Source: Candidatus Omnitrophica bacterium CG07_land_8_20_14_0_80_50_8 (GTDB lineage Bacteria > Omnitrophota > Gorgyraeia > 2-02-FULL-51-18). Taken from it: DNA of 6,385 bases. The translations under genes were made by a program, and so were the position numbers. The notes beneath the pieces were generated by a model. It saw only the letters and a list, made by a program, of their open reading frames with translations, was not told where the DNA came from and did not search any database. Every line of letters starts with the position of its first letter. The first letter of the stretch is position 1. Where the stretch lies: positions 1 to 6,385 of the forward strand of contig PEWW01000186.1 of NCBI GenBank assembly GCA_002779345.1, given 5' to 3'. Shown here in pieces: positions 1 through 5,779 of this stretch.

Positions 1-6
1 TTATCC

Positions 7-35
7 TTGATAAACCCTGCTTCTTTCCATACAAT
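7..35 (+). promoter_or_regulatory. glnA promoter (sigma70-type)
   Basis: TTGATA at 7-12 and TACAAT at 30-35 are separated by exactly 17 bp, a near-consensus sigma70 promoter. Transcription would start around 42, leaving a leader of only about 17 nt before the ATG at 59. That leader is too short for a glutamine riboswitch or other structured element, and no NtrC/sigma54 (GG-N10-GC) signature is visible. Only 6 bp precede the -35, so upstream operator sites would lie outside the window. Confidence 0.7.
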
Positions 36-58
36 AGGTTGGATAAGATCTTAAAAAG

Positions 59-1432
59 ATGCCAAAATTAATTCAAAACAAGTCAAAAAATTTGAGAATT
101 TTACCTGCCAAACGGAGCAAGGAATTTGTCTTAAAGAAGGCACAGGATCTGAATGTGCGTTTCATTCGTCTTTGGTTTTCCGATATTCTGGGACAGCTGA
201 AAAGTTTTGCCATCACCATCGATGAGCTTGCAGAGGCGATGAGGGAAGGCGCTGGGTTCGACGGCTCGGCTATCGAGGGGTTTGCCCGAAGCGATGAGTC
301 TGATAGGCGCGCCCTGCCTGACCCTTCGACGTTCGAGATCCTTCCGTGGCGCCCGCGGGAAAACGCGGTGGCCAGGATGTTCGTGGACATCCTCAATGTT
401 CAGGGTGCTCCTTTCATGGGAGATCCGCGGAATTGCTTAAAACGCGCTCTCAAAAAAGCGTCCGATCTCGGATACACGTTTTACGTCGGGCCCGAGATAG
501 AGTTTTTCTACTTTCAAAATTCAGAGTCCACAAAGACGCTGGATCAAGGCGGCTATTTTGACCTGACCTCTCTTGACGCGGGATCGGATTTAAGGCGCGA
601 AACGGTTTTGACGCTTGAAGAAATGGGGATCGGAGTTGAAACCAGTCATCATGAGGTCGCCCCCAGCCAGCACGAAATAGATCTGCGCTACACCGACGCG
701 CTCACCATGGCGGATAACGCGATCACCTATCGACTGGTAGTGAAGGAGATTGCCATCAAAAACGGGGTGTACGCCACTTTCATGCCCAAGCCCTTGAAGG
801 GTGAAAACGGCAGCGGCATGCATATTCACCAGTCTCTGTTTTGCGGCGACAAGAACGCCTTTTTTGACAAAAATGACCGGCACCACCTCTCAAAGGTTGC
901 AAAACATTATATCGCGGGTCTTTTAAAATATTCGCGAGAAATTTGTATTCTAACCAACCAATGGGTCAATTCATACAAGAGACTCATGCCGGGCTTTGAA
1001 GCGCCCGTGGACGTTTTCTGGGCTAATCGTAATCCTTCGTCGCTGGTTCGCGTTCCTACGGTTCGGACAGGCCACGAGCAGTCCGCGCGGGTAGAATTTC
1101 GCTCGCCTGATGCGGCGTGCAATCCGTATCTGGTGTTCTCTGTGTTATTGGCTGCCGGCCTGGAAGGCATCAAACACGCCCTGGAATTGCCGGAACCGTT
1201 TGAACAACCTATCGCCGGAATTTCGGACCCGGAGAAGCGAAAGCGCGGCATTGAGACATTGCCGCGGAGCCTCGGAGAGGCGATCGCAATCGCCGAAGGA
1301 AGTAAATTCTTAAAAGACACGCTCGGTGAGGCTATTTTTCATTCGTTGATCGAGAATAAGAAAATTGAATGGAGTAAATATTGCGCCGAGATTACCGACT
1401 ACGAACTCGAAAAATACCTGCCGATTTTATAA
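59..1432 (+). CDS. glnA: Glutamine synthetase, type I (alpha-like, no adenylylation site)
   Basis: Cytoplasmic enzyme that condenses glutamate and ammonia to glutamine using ATP, the main ammonium assimilation step. The 457-residue product has the N-terminal beta-grasp domain with GFDGSAIEGF (66-75), then the catalytic domain with the metal-binding GPEIEFF (144-150), EVAPSQHEID (199-208), the ATP/metal histidine loop GSGMHIHQSL (251-260), the glutamate-binding NSYKRLMPGFEAP (304-316) and RVEFRSPDAACNPYL (344-358). The 376-400 segment, where adenylylated enzymes carry the modified tyrosine in an NLY-type motif, reads PIAGISDPEKRKRG and has no tyrosine. Control by GlnE is therefore unlikely, as in GSI-alpha enzymes. 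About 18-20 basic residues precede the usual N-terminus. The ATG at 59 is chosen because it follows a strong promoter; AAAAAG upstream is at best a weak ribosome site. The gene stands alone and converges on lpxB. The family call is very secure; the subtype is an inference from motifs. Confidence 0.97.
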   Translation: MPKLIQNKSKNLRILPAKRSKEFVLKKAQDLNVRFIRLWFSDILGQLKSFAITIDELAEAMREGAGFDGSAIEGFARSDESDRRALPDPSTFEILPWRPRENAVARMFVDILNVQGAPFMGDPRNCLKRALKKASDLGYTFYVGPEIEFFYFQNSESTKTLDQGGYFDLTSLDAGSDLRRETVLTLEEMGIGVETSHHEVAPSQHEIDLRYTDALTMADNAITYRLVVKEIAIKNGVYATFMPKPLKGENGSGMHIHQSLFCGDKNAFFDKNDRHHLSKVAKHYIAGLLKYSREICILTNQWVNSYKRLMPGFEAPVDVFWANRNPSSLVRVPTVRTGHEQSARVEFRSPDAACNPYLVFSVLLAAGLEGIKHALELPEPFEQPIAGISDPEKRKRGIETLPRSLGEAIAIAEGSKFLKDTLGEAIFHSLIENKKIEWSKYCAEITDYELEKYLPIL

Positions 1433-1443
1433 TCTACCCCTCC

Positions 1444-1482
1444 GGTCGCCTTCGGCGACCGCCTCCCCTTCGTAAGGGGAGG
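1444..1482. terminator. Tandem hairpins between convergent glnA and lpxB
   Basis: Two perfect hairpins sit back to back. The first is GGTCGCC (1444-1450), loop TTC, GGCGACC (1454-1460). The second is CCTCCCCTT (1462-1470), loop CGT, AAGGGGAGG (1474-1482). Both are GC-rich and symmetrical, so they could stop transcription from either side, which suits the convergent arrangement. Neither is followed by a clear T-run on either strand, so they are not textbook intrinsic terminators. They could act with Rho, as RNA 3'-end stabilisers, or be a dispersed palindromic repeat. The rest of 1433-1512 holds nothing recognisable apart from a small GGCGCC palindrome near 1489. Confidence 0.55.
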
Positions 1483-1512
1483 TCAAAGGCGCCCCTACCT
1501 GTGCTTCCAGAA

Positions 1513-2637
1513 TCAGTTCTTATCGGATAATACTTTCAGGATTTCCCGGGCGGCCCGTTCGTTGGCGCCCGGCTCTCCCAGTTTTTCAGAAATCTTTTCT
1601 AGGTTTTTCTTCATGGCAGTACGCAATTTTTCATTTGTCAGAATTTTAAGCGCCTCCTGAGCGATTTTTTTGGGCGTTGCGTCATATTGAAGAAGCTCGG
1701 GAAATTTTCGTTCACCCAACACGAGATTCGGCAGTCCGATGAACGGCACTTGGATCACGCTTTTCGCGGCTAGGTAACTTAAAAAACTGCCCTTGTAAGC
1801 AATGATCATGGGGGTTCCTAAAAGCGCGCATTCCAGTGTCACGGTACCCGAGCAGGCCAACGCGAGTGAGCTTTGATGAATCGCATCGTAATGGTCTCGT
1901 TCGATTAAGGGTAATTTGATCCCGCTTTTCTTAAAAAAATTTTCATAAAATTCTTTGGATAATGTCGACGATTTGAGTATCACGAAAGATACGTCGGGCA
2001 ATTTCTTTCCTATGATTTGAGCCGCTTTTAGGAATACCGGCAGGAGCATTTTAAGCTCGCCCTTTCGGGATCCGGGCAAAAGCGTCACCAGGCGTCCCTT
2101 GGACGGCAGGGTGACAGGATGGCCGGGTTCAATTTTTACAAAATCCTTCAACGGATGCCCCACCCACGTGACGGGAATGGCGTGATCCGCGTAAATTTTT
2201 TTCTCAAACTCAAAAACAACCAGCACTTTTTTAACGTATTTTTTTATTTTTAAAATTCGTTTGGGCGCCCACGCCCAAATTTGCGGGGCGATGTAATAAA
2301 CGATCGAAAGTTGCATCGCGTGTATTTTTTGCGCCAGGTGTAAATTAAAGCCCGGGTTGTCAATCAGGACGACGAGATCTGGGCGGACTTTCTCTATTTT
2401 CGAAAGAATGGCGGCAGAGGCTTTCCGGTACTGAGGGTATTTTTGGATGGCGTCGGTGAGCCCCGTCACATGAAAGTGAGCCAGGTCAAAGAATTCCCGG
2501 GCTCCCGTACTCCGAATCTTGTCGCCGCCGCCACCGTAAATTTCCAACGGTTCCTTGGCGTAGGTTCTTAAACTTTGGATGAGATTGGCGACATGCAGAT
2601 CACCTGAGGCTTCTCCCGCGATGACGTAGATTTTCAA
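1513..2637 (-). CDS. lpxB: Lipid-A-disaccharide synthase LpxB
   Basis: GT19 glycosyltransferase that joins UDP-2,3-diacylglucosamine to lipid X (2,3-diacylglucosamine 1-phosphate) to form the lipid A disaccharide, at the inner face of the inner membrane. At 374 residues it is close to the E. coli length of about 382. Visible family motifs in order are GEASGD (8-13), LIDNPGFN (91-98, with the probable catalytic Asp at 93), YYIAPQIWAW (114-123), WVGHPL (158-163), LLPGSRKGE (186-194, nucleotide-sugar site), CSGTVTLECALLGTP (262-276) and IGLPNLVLGER (300-310). The start is TTG at 2637, which gives the canonical N-terminus MKIYVIAGEASGD. There is no proper Shine-Dalgarno sequence, but the TTG overlaps the TGA stop of the upstream oxidoreductase (TTGA), so translation is probably coupled to it. 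The protein is complete and all core motifs are intact. Confidence 0.97.
   Translation of the reverse strand: MKIYVIAGEASGDLHVANLIQSLRTYAKEPLEIYGGGGDKIRSTGAREFFDLAHFHVTGLTDAIQKYPQYRKASAAILSKIEKVRPDLVVLIDNPGFNLHLAQKIHAMQLSIVYYIAPQIWAWAPKRILKIKKYVKKVLVVFEFEKKIYADHAIPVTWVGHPLKDFVKIEPGHPVTLPSKGRLVTLLPGSRKGELKMLLPVFLKAAQIIGKKLPDVSFVILKSSTLSKEFYENFFKKSGIKLPLIERDHYDAIHQSSLALACSGTVTLECALLGTPMIIAYKGSFLSYLAAKSVIQVPFIGLPNLVLGERKFPELLQYDATPKKIAQEALKILTNEKLRTAMKKNLEKISEKLGEPGANERAAREILKVLSDKN
2634..2637 (-). other. TTGA stop-start overlap coupling the oxidoreductase to lpxB
   Basis: On the minus strand TTG (2637-2635) opens lpxB and TGA (2636-2634) closes the oxidoreductase, sharing two bases. This is the TTG version of the common ATGA coupling junction. 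A small GGGC/GCCC hairpin (2643-2654) lies just upstream. The arrangement implies one mRNA and reinitiation or coupling rather than independent ribosome entry at lpxB. Confidence 0.8.
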
Positions 2638-3578
2638 TGGTTGGGCTGCCGCCCTTGAATTTGTTGCTGGATCTGCTGTTGGATTTGCAGAGCCAACGCC
2701 AGCGCCGCGCGGCCTTCGACTCCGGATACGATCGGTTGTTTTTGGTTGCGCACACAGGAGATAAAATCCGCCAGCTCCTCTTTTAAAGAGTCGCTTTTGG
2801 TGATGTCGATGATGCGATAATGAATACTCCCATTCTCTCGGGTGTGGATGGCGGCTTCCTGTTTGACATAATCCATCGATATATAGGCGTCGTCCTGAAA
2901 AATGCGGATCTTTCTCATCACGTTTTTTGTGACGCGGCTGGCGGTTAGATCACAGACAGAATTGTTCTCAAAACGGATTCTCGCGTTCGCGATGTCCTCT
3001 GTTTTTGACAAAATGCAGGCGCCTACCGCGTCCACGTATTTGATCGGAGATTTCACCAGATCCAACACGATATCGATGTCGTGAATCATCAGGTCAATCG
3101 TTACCCCGGTATTGATAATGCGCGGATCATAAGGCCCCAGACGATGGCATTCGATAAAACGGGGCACTTTAATAATATTTTTAATCGCCCGAATGGCGGA
3201 ATTAAAACGTTCGATGTGTCCCACCTGAATGATCAGGCCCTTTTCTTTGGCGATGGCTAAAAGGCCGTCCGCGTCAGCCAACGAAGTGGTGATCGGTTTT
3301 TCAATCAAAAGGTGAGTACCCTGTTCGAGGAACTCTTTAGAGATACTGTGATGCATGTGAGAGGGGACGGCAATGCTGGCCGCGTCGAGTTGGCCTAGTA
3401 ATTCCCGGTAGTCTTTATACGCTTTTGTTTTGCAGTGAAGCGCGCATTCTTTGGCGCGATGTTCGATGATATCGCAAACGCCTACAAGCTCGACGCCTGG
3501 GAGTTTTGAATAGACTTCCGCGTGCCGAGCACCCAATTTGCCGGCGCCGACAACCGCCACTCTTAAAAGTTTTTGCAT
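2634..3578 (-). CDS. Gfo/Idh/MocA family NAD(P)-dependent oxidoreductase, probable sugar-nucleotide dehydrogenase
   Basis: A 314-residue dehydrogenase with an N-terminal Rossmann fold, VAVVGAGKLG (7-16) followed by the acidic end of beta2 (VGVCD, 32-36). It also has the family signature EKPIT (93-97), VGHIERFN (119-126), and the C-terminal catalytic region IDLMIHDIDIVLDL (161-174), in which His166 is the likely catalytic residue. The substrate cannot be read from sequence. Because it is translationally coupled to lpxB, a role in lipid A or LPS sugar modification is likely. The best-known precedent is GnnA of Acidithiobacillus ferrooxidans, which oxidises C3 of UDP-GlcNAc and is encoded beside lpx genes; WlbA-like UDP-GlcNAcA 3-dehydrogenase is an alternative. 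The ATG at 3578 is chosen because it puts the Rossmann motif at the usual distance from the N-terminus. A longer frame to 3722 would run into the divergent gene. The C-terminus ends in a glutamine-rich tail (IQQQIQQQIQ). Family sure, substrate unknown. Confidence 0.92.
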   Translation of the reverse strand: MQKLLRVAVVGAGKLGARHAEVYSKLPGVELVGVCDIIEHRAKECALHCKTKAYKDYRELLGQLDAASIAVPSHMHHSISKEFLEQGTHLLIEKPITTSLADADGLLAIAKEKGLIIQVGHIERFNSAIRAIKNIIKVPRFIECHRLGPYDPRIINTGVTIDLMIHDIDIVLDLVKSPIKYVDAVGACILSKTEDIANARIRFENNSVCDLTASRVTKNVMRKIRIFQDDAYISMDYVKQEAAIHTRENGSIHYRIIDITKSDSLKEELADFISCVRNQKQPIVSGVEGRAALALALQIQQQIQQQIQGRQPNH

Positions 3579-3586
3579 AACGGAGT

Positions 3587-3616
3587 ATTGTATCACCACG
3601 GCTATGGTAAAACCAA
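3587..3616 (-). promoter_or_regulatory. Promoter of the oxidoreductase-lpxB operon
   Basis: On the minus strand TTGGTT (3616-3611), an 18 bp spacer and TACAAT (3592-3587) form a sigma70-type promoter. The TG at 3595-3594 gives an extended -10 (TGATACAAT). Transcription would begin near 3580, only about 2 nt before the ATG at 3578, so the mRNA would be leaderless or nearly so. This agrees with the absence of a Shine-Dalgarno sequence there. Confidence 0.55.
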
Positions 3617-3646
3617 TTCTAAAACTAGCATCGTATGGGCGGGATA

Positions 3647-3655
3647 TGTTATCAT
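3647..3655 (+). promoter_or_regulatory. Extended -10 promoter of the MsbA-like gene
   Basis: TG-T-TATCAT at 3647-3655 matches an extended -10 element with one mismatch to TATAAT. The -35 is poor (TAGCAT, 3626-3631, 18 bp away), as extended -10 promoters tolerate. Transcription would start near 3662, about 10 nt before the ATG at 3672. It faces the divergent oxidoreductase promoter, with the two predicted start points about 80 bp apart, so one regulator bound between them could control both. Confidence 0.45.
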
Positions 3656-3671
3656 GCACTTCAAAAATATT

Positions 3672-5495
3672 ATGAAGCTTAGCCATCATTATCAGCGTAT
3701 GATCGCGACCGTGAAGCCGCATATCAACCGGCTTTGCCTTGCGTTCGTTTCAGGATCCGCCAACTCCTTACTTTCAAATTTTTCAGTTGTCGGGCTCATC
3801 ATCCTGTTCACAGACACCATTTTGATAGGCAAGCCGGTGTCTATCCCGCACCAGGAGTATGTCCCTCCGTTTCTTCTGGATCTTATCCATCGTTGCAATG
3901 CGTTTCCGCGCGCCGAATTATTGAACTGGTTGATCCTTTGGATGGTCGTTATTTCCTTTCTTAGACTTTTGACGGAATATGCGCAGTCCTATTTCATGAA
4001 TGATGTCAGCCAGCATGTCGTTTGTGATCTGCGTAATTCTGTATACGAAAAAATTGTGCGGCTTAACTTGAGTTTCTTCGGCAAAACCCAGGCGGGGACT
4101 CTGGTTTCAAGGATCACGTATGACACGACGGTGGTTCGTGACGCGATCTCGGAAGGTCTCACCGATGTGCTCTTTCAACCGGTCGAAATCATCGTTAAGT
4201 TTTGTGTGCTGTTTTGGCTCAAGTACATGTACGGGATCTCGTGGCATCTTATTCTCATGATCGTCGTCCTGTTGCCGCTTGTCGTGTATCCGGTCATGAG
4301 GGTGGGAAGACGTTTAAAGAAACTCAGCCGTTCCGTCCAAGAACAAGTCGCCAGGATCAATACTACTTTATTCGAATCTATTTCCGGCATCCGGATCGTC
4401 CAGGGTTTCGGGATGGAAAAGTATGAAATCGACCGGTTCAATCAGCAAAACAGATCCCTTTTGAAAACCATGATGCTATCGATCAGCCGCATGATCGTGG
4501 TGAGTCCGCTGACCGAATTTATCGGTTTTATTTGCATAGGCGTGGTTCTTTGGTCCGGTGGAAAACTGGTGATCACTAATCAGATGTCGCCGGGTCCTTT
4601 TGGGGCTTTTATATTTACGCTAGTGACGCTCCAGAAGCCGTTTAAACGATTAAGCCGCGTCTACGCGATCAATCAGCAGGCGATGGCCGCGGCCGAGCGC
4701 ATCTTTGCGATCCTCGATACTCCCAATGAAATCGCGGACAAAAAACACGCCAAAACGCTTGAGCCTTTTAAAAAAGAGATCTGTTTCGAACACCTCTCAT
4801 TCGGATACTCGGCCCAGCCGGTTTTGACCGGCATTGATCTTAACGTCAAAGCGGGGGAGATCGTCGCCCTGGTCGGCCCCAGCGGCGCGGGTAAGACCAG
4901 CCTTATGAATCTGTTGCCTCGGTTTTACGATGTCACGGAAGGGCGGATCCTAATCGACGGCGTGGACTTGAGGGACGTGACTTTGAAATCCCTGCGCGAA
5001 CAAATCGGTATTGTCGCGCAAGAGACGATTCTTTTTAACGACACGGTTGCCGCCAACATCGCGTATGGCCGGCCGCGGACGCCGTTGGCCGATATCGAAA
5101 ATGCGGCGCGTATCGCGAACGCGCATGCCTTTATTTCCAAACTTCCGCTGAAGTACCAGACAGTGATCGGGGACCGTGGCACACGCGTATCCGGCGGCGA
5201 ACGGCAGCGCCTCTCTATCGCCAGGACTGTGTTAAAAAATCCGCCTCTTTTGATCTTGGATGAGGCCACGTCTGCTTTGGATTCAGAATCAGAGATTCTG
5301 GTTCAGGAAGCGCTTCACAATTTGATGCGGGGAAGAACCGTACTCGTTATCGCGCACCGTCTTTCCACTATCAAAGATGCTCACCGGATCGTGGTTATTA
5401 ATGAAGGGCGTTTGGCTGAAATCGGCACTCATGACCAGTTGATGCGTCATAAGGGCGTTTACAAACGTCTTTATGAGCTGCAGTTTCGCGTATAA
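3672..5495 (+). CDS. msbA: MsbA-like lipid exporter: ABC half-transporter with fused membrane and ATPase domains
   Basis: Inner-membrane half-transporter of 607 residues, expected to work as a homodimer that flips lipid A-core across the inner membrane. Six hydrophobic segments are visible at about 22-50, 83-103, 165-184, 187-208, 272-294 and 307-322, with a roughly 30-residue periplasmic loop between the first two. The ATPase domain has an A-loop Tyr (379), Walker A GPSGAGKTS (402-410), Q-loop Gln450, signature VSGGERQ (506-512), Walker B LLILDE (526-531), D-loop SALD (534-537) and switch His562, so all catalytic elements are intact. The start at 3672 is preferred because it follows the extended -10. 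The ATG at 3654 overlaps that -10, and the ATG at 3699 is possible; none has a Shine-Dalgarno sequence. Divergence from lpxB supports a lipid A flippase, but close relatives export other lipids, peptides or drugs, so the symbol rests partly on context. Confidence 0.85.
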   Translation: MKLSHHYQRMIATVKPHINRLCLAFVSGSANSLLSNFSVVGLIILFTDTILIGKPVSIPHQEYVPPFLLDLIHRCNAFPRAELLNWLILWMVVISFLRLLTEYAQSYFMNDVSQHVVCDLRNSVYEKIVRLNLSFFGKTQAGTLVSRITYDTTVVRDAISEGLTDVLFQPVEIIVKFCVLFWLKYMYGISWHLILMIVVLLPLVVYPVMRVGRRLKKLSRSVQEQVARINTTLFESISGIRIVQGFGMEKYEIDRFNQQNRSLLKTMMLSISRMIVVSPLTEFIGFICIGVVLWSGGKLVITNQMSPGPFGAFIFTLVTLQKPFKRLSRVYAINQQAMAAAERIFAILDTPNEIADKKHAKTLEPFKKEICFEHLSFGYSAQPVLTGIDLNVKAGEIVALVGPSGAGKTSLMNLLPRFYDVTEGRILIDGVDLRDVTLKSLREQIGIVAQETILFNDTVAANIAYGRPRTPLADIENAARIANAHAFISKLPLKYQTVIGDRGTRVSGGERQRLSIARTVLKNPPLLILDEATSALDSESEILVQEALHNLMRGRTVLVIAHRLSTIKDAHRIVVINEGRLAEIGTHDQLMRHKGVYKRLYELQFRV

Positions 5496-5532
5496 TCGAG
5501 AAACCCCGACACAAAACTTTGGCACCCGCCAC

Positions 5533-5583
5533 GGTTTTTCGCCAGAGGACGAATCCGTCCTTCGGCCAAGCGACGGAAAATCC
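5533..5583. other. Large imperfect inverted repeat between the MsbA-like gene and the rpsB promoter; possible terminator
   Basis: The inner stem pairs 5541-5551 (GCCAGAGGACG) with 5556-5566 (CGTCCTTCGGC) around the loop AATC, with one A/C mismatch and one G-U. An outer stem pairs 5533-5540 (GGTTTTTC) with 5576-5583 (GAAAATCC), one T/T mismatch, leaving 5567-5575 as a one-sided bulge. No T-run follows on the plus strand, so it is not a standard terminator for the upstream gene. It ends one base before the rpsB -35 box. A further AACCCC/GGGGTT pair (5502-5507 with 5590-5595) brackets it. It could be a Rho-dependent end, a dispersed repeat or an operator. Confidence 0.4.
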
Positions 5584-5611
5584 TTGCTTGGGGTTAAATC
5601 TTTGGTATAAT
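5584..5611 (+). promoter_or_regulatory. rpsB promoter
   Basis: TTGCTT (5584-5589), a 16 bp spacer and a perfect TATAAT (5606-5611) form a good sigma70 promoter. The start point would be near 5618, giving a leader of about 160 nt before the TTG of rpsB. The -35 box lies in the right arm of an inverted repeat (CCAAGC 5566-5571 with GCTTGG 5586-5591). Confidence 0.7.
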
Positions 5612-5617
5612 TGCGTG

Positions 5618-5779
5618 TTTATATAAGGGCGCGCTTTATGCTCATAGGGAGCTTAAGCTTATCCTAAAATGCAGTGGCTCTGTTTTAGGGCGGGGAGAAC
5701 GGGTTTTTTAGTCCGTACATAACCCTATCAAATAATAGAGGTTATGCGTTTCCGGATAACCAACACAAAGGAGAATAAA
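5618..5779 (+). promoter_or_regulatory. Structured rpsB 5' leader with competing hairpins, candidate S2 autoregulatory element
   Basis: Stem I pairs CCTAAAA-CAG (5663-5669, 5672-5674) with CTG-TTTTAGG (5680-5689), with a two-base bulge and a five-base loop. A T6 run follows at 5704-5709. Stem II pairs CATAACCCTAT (5718-5728) with 5735-5746 (ATAG, bulged A, GGTTATG), giving 11 pairs. The 3' arm of stem II, GGTTAT (5740-5745), can instead pair with a second copy of ATAACC (5756-5761), forming a hairpin that ends 6 nt before the Shine-Dalgarno sequence. The two folds exclude each other. Autogenous control of rpsB by S2 through its leader is known in E. coli; that this leader works the same way is inference. 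Confidence 0.5.
5768..5773 (+). promoter_or_regulatory. rpsB ribosome binding site
   Basis: AAGGAG is followed by a 6 nt spacer to the TTG at 5780, ideal spacing. It decides the start: an in-frame ATG 12 codons upstream (5744) has no such site and lies within the leader hairpins. It is the only strong Shine-Dalgarno sequence before a start codon in this window. Confidence 0.85.

Noticed and set aside
36..58. Glutamine riboswitch or structured leader before glnA
   Set aside because: The predicted leader is only about 17 nt, too short for such an element.
907..1320. Open frame on the minus strand inside glnA, and similar antisense frames in lpxB, the exporter and rpsB
   Set aside because: They lie opposite well-recognised coding sequence, have low-complexity shadow-type protein sequence, and have no promoter or ribosome site.
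3573..3671. Longer N-terminus for the MsbA-like protein from TTG at 3573 or ATG at 3654
   Set aside because: The 3573 start overlaps the oxidoreductase start and its promoter. The 3654 start overlaps the extended -10 and adds six residues with no homology. Neither has a ribosome site.
3579..3722. Longer N-terminus for the oxidoreductase, starting at the ATG at 3722
   Set aside because: It would add 48 residues unlike the family before the Rossmann motif and overlap the divergent gene; the ATG at 3578 sits right after a promoter.
5491..5496. TATAAT at the end of the MsbA-like gene as a promoter
   Set aside because: It overlaps the stop codon and has no reasonable -35 at 16-18 bp; the TATAAT at 5606 with TTGCTT is far better.
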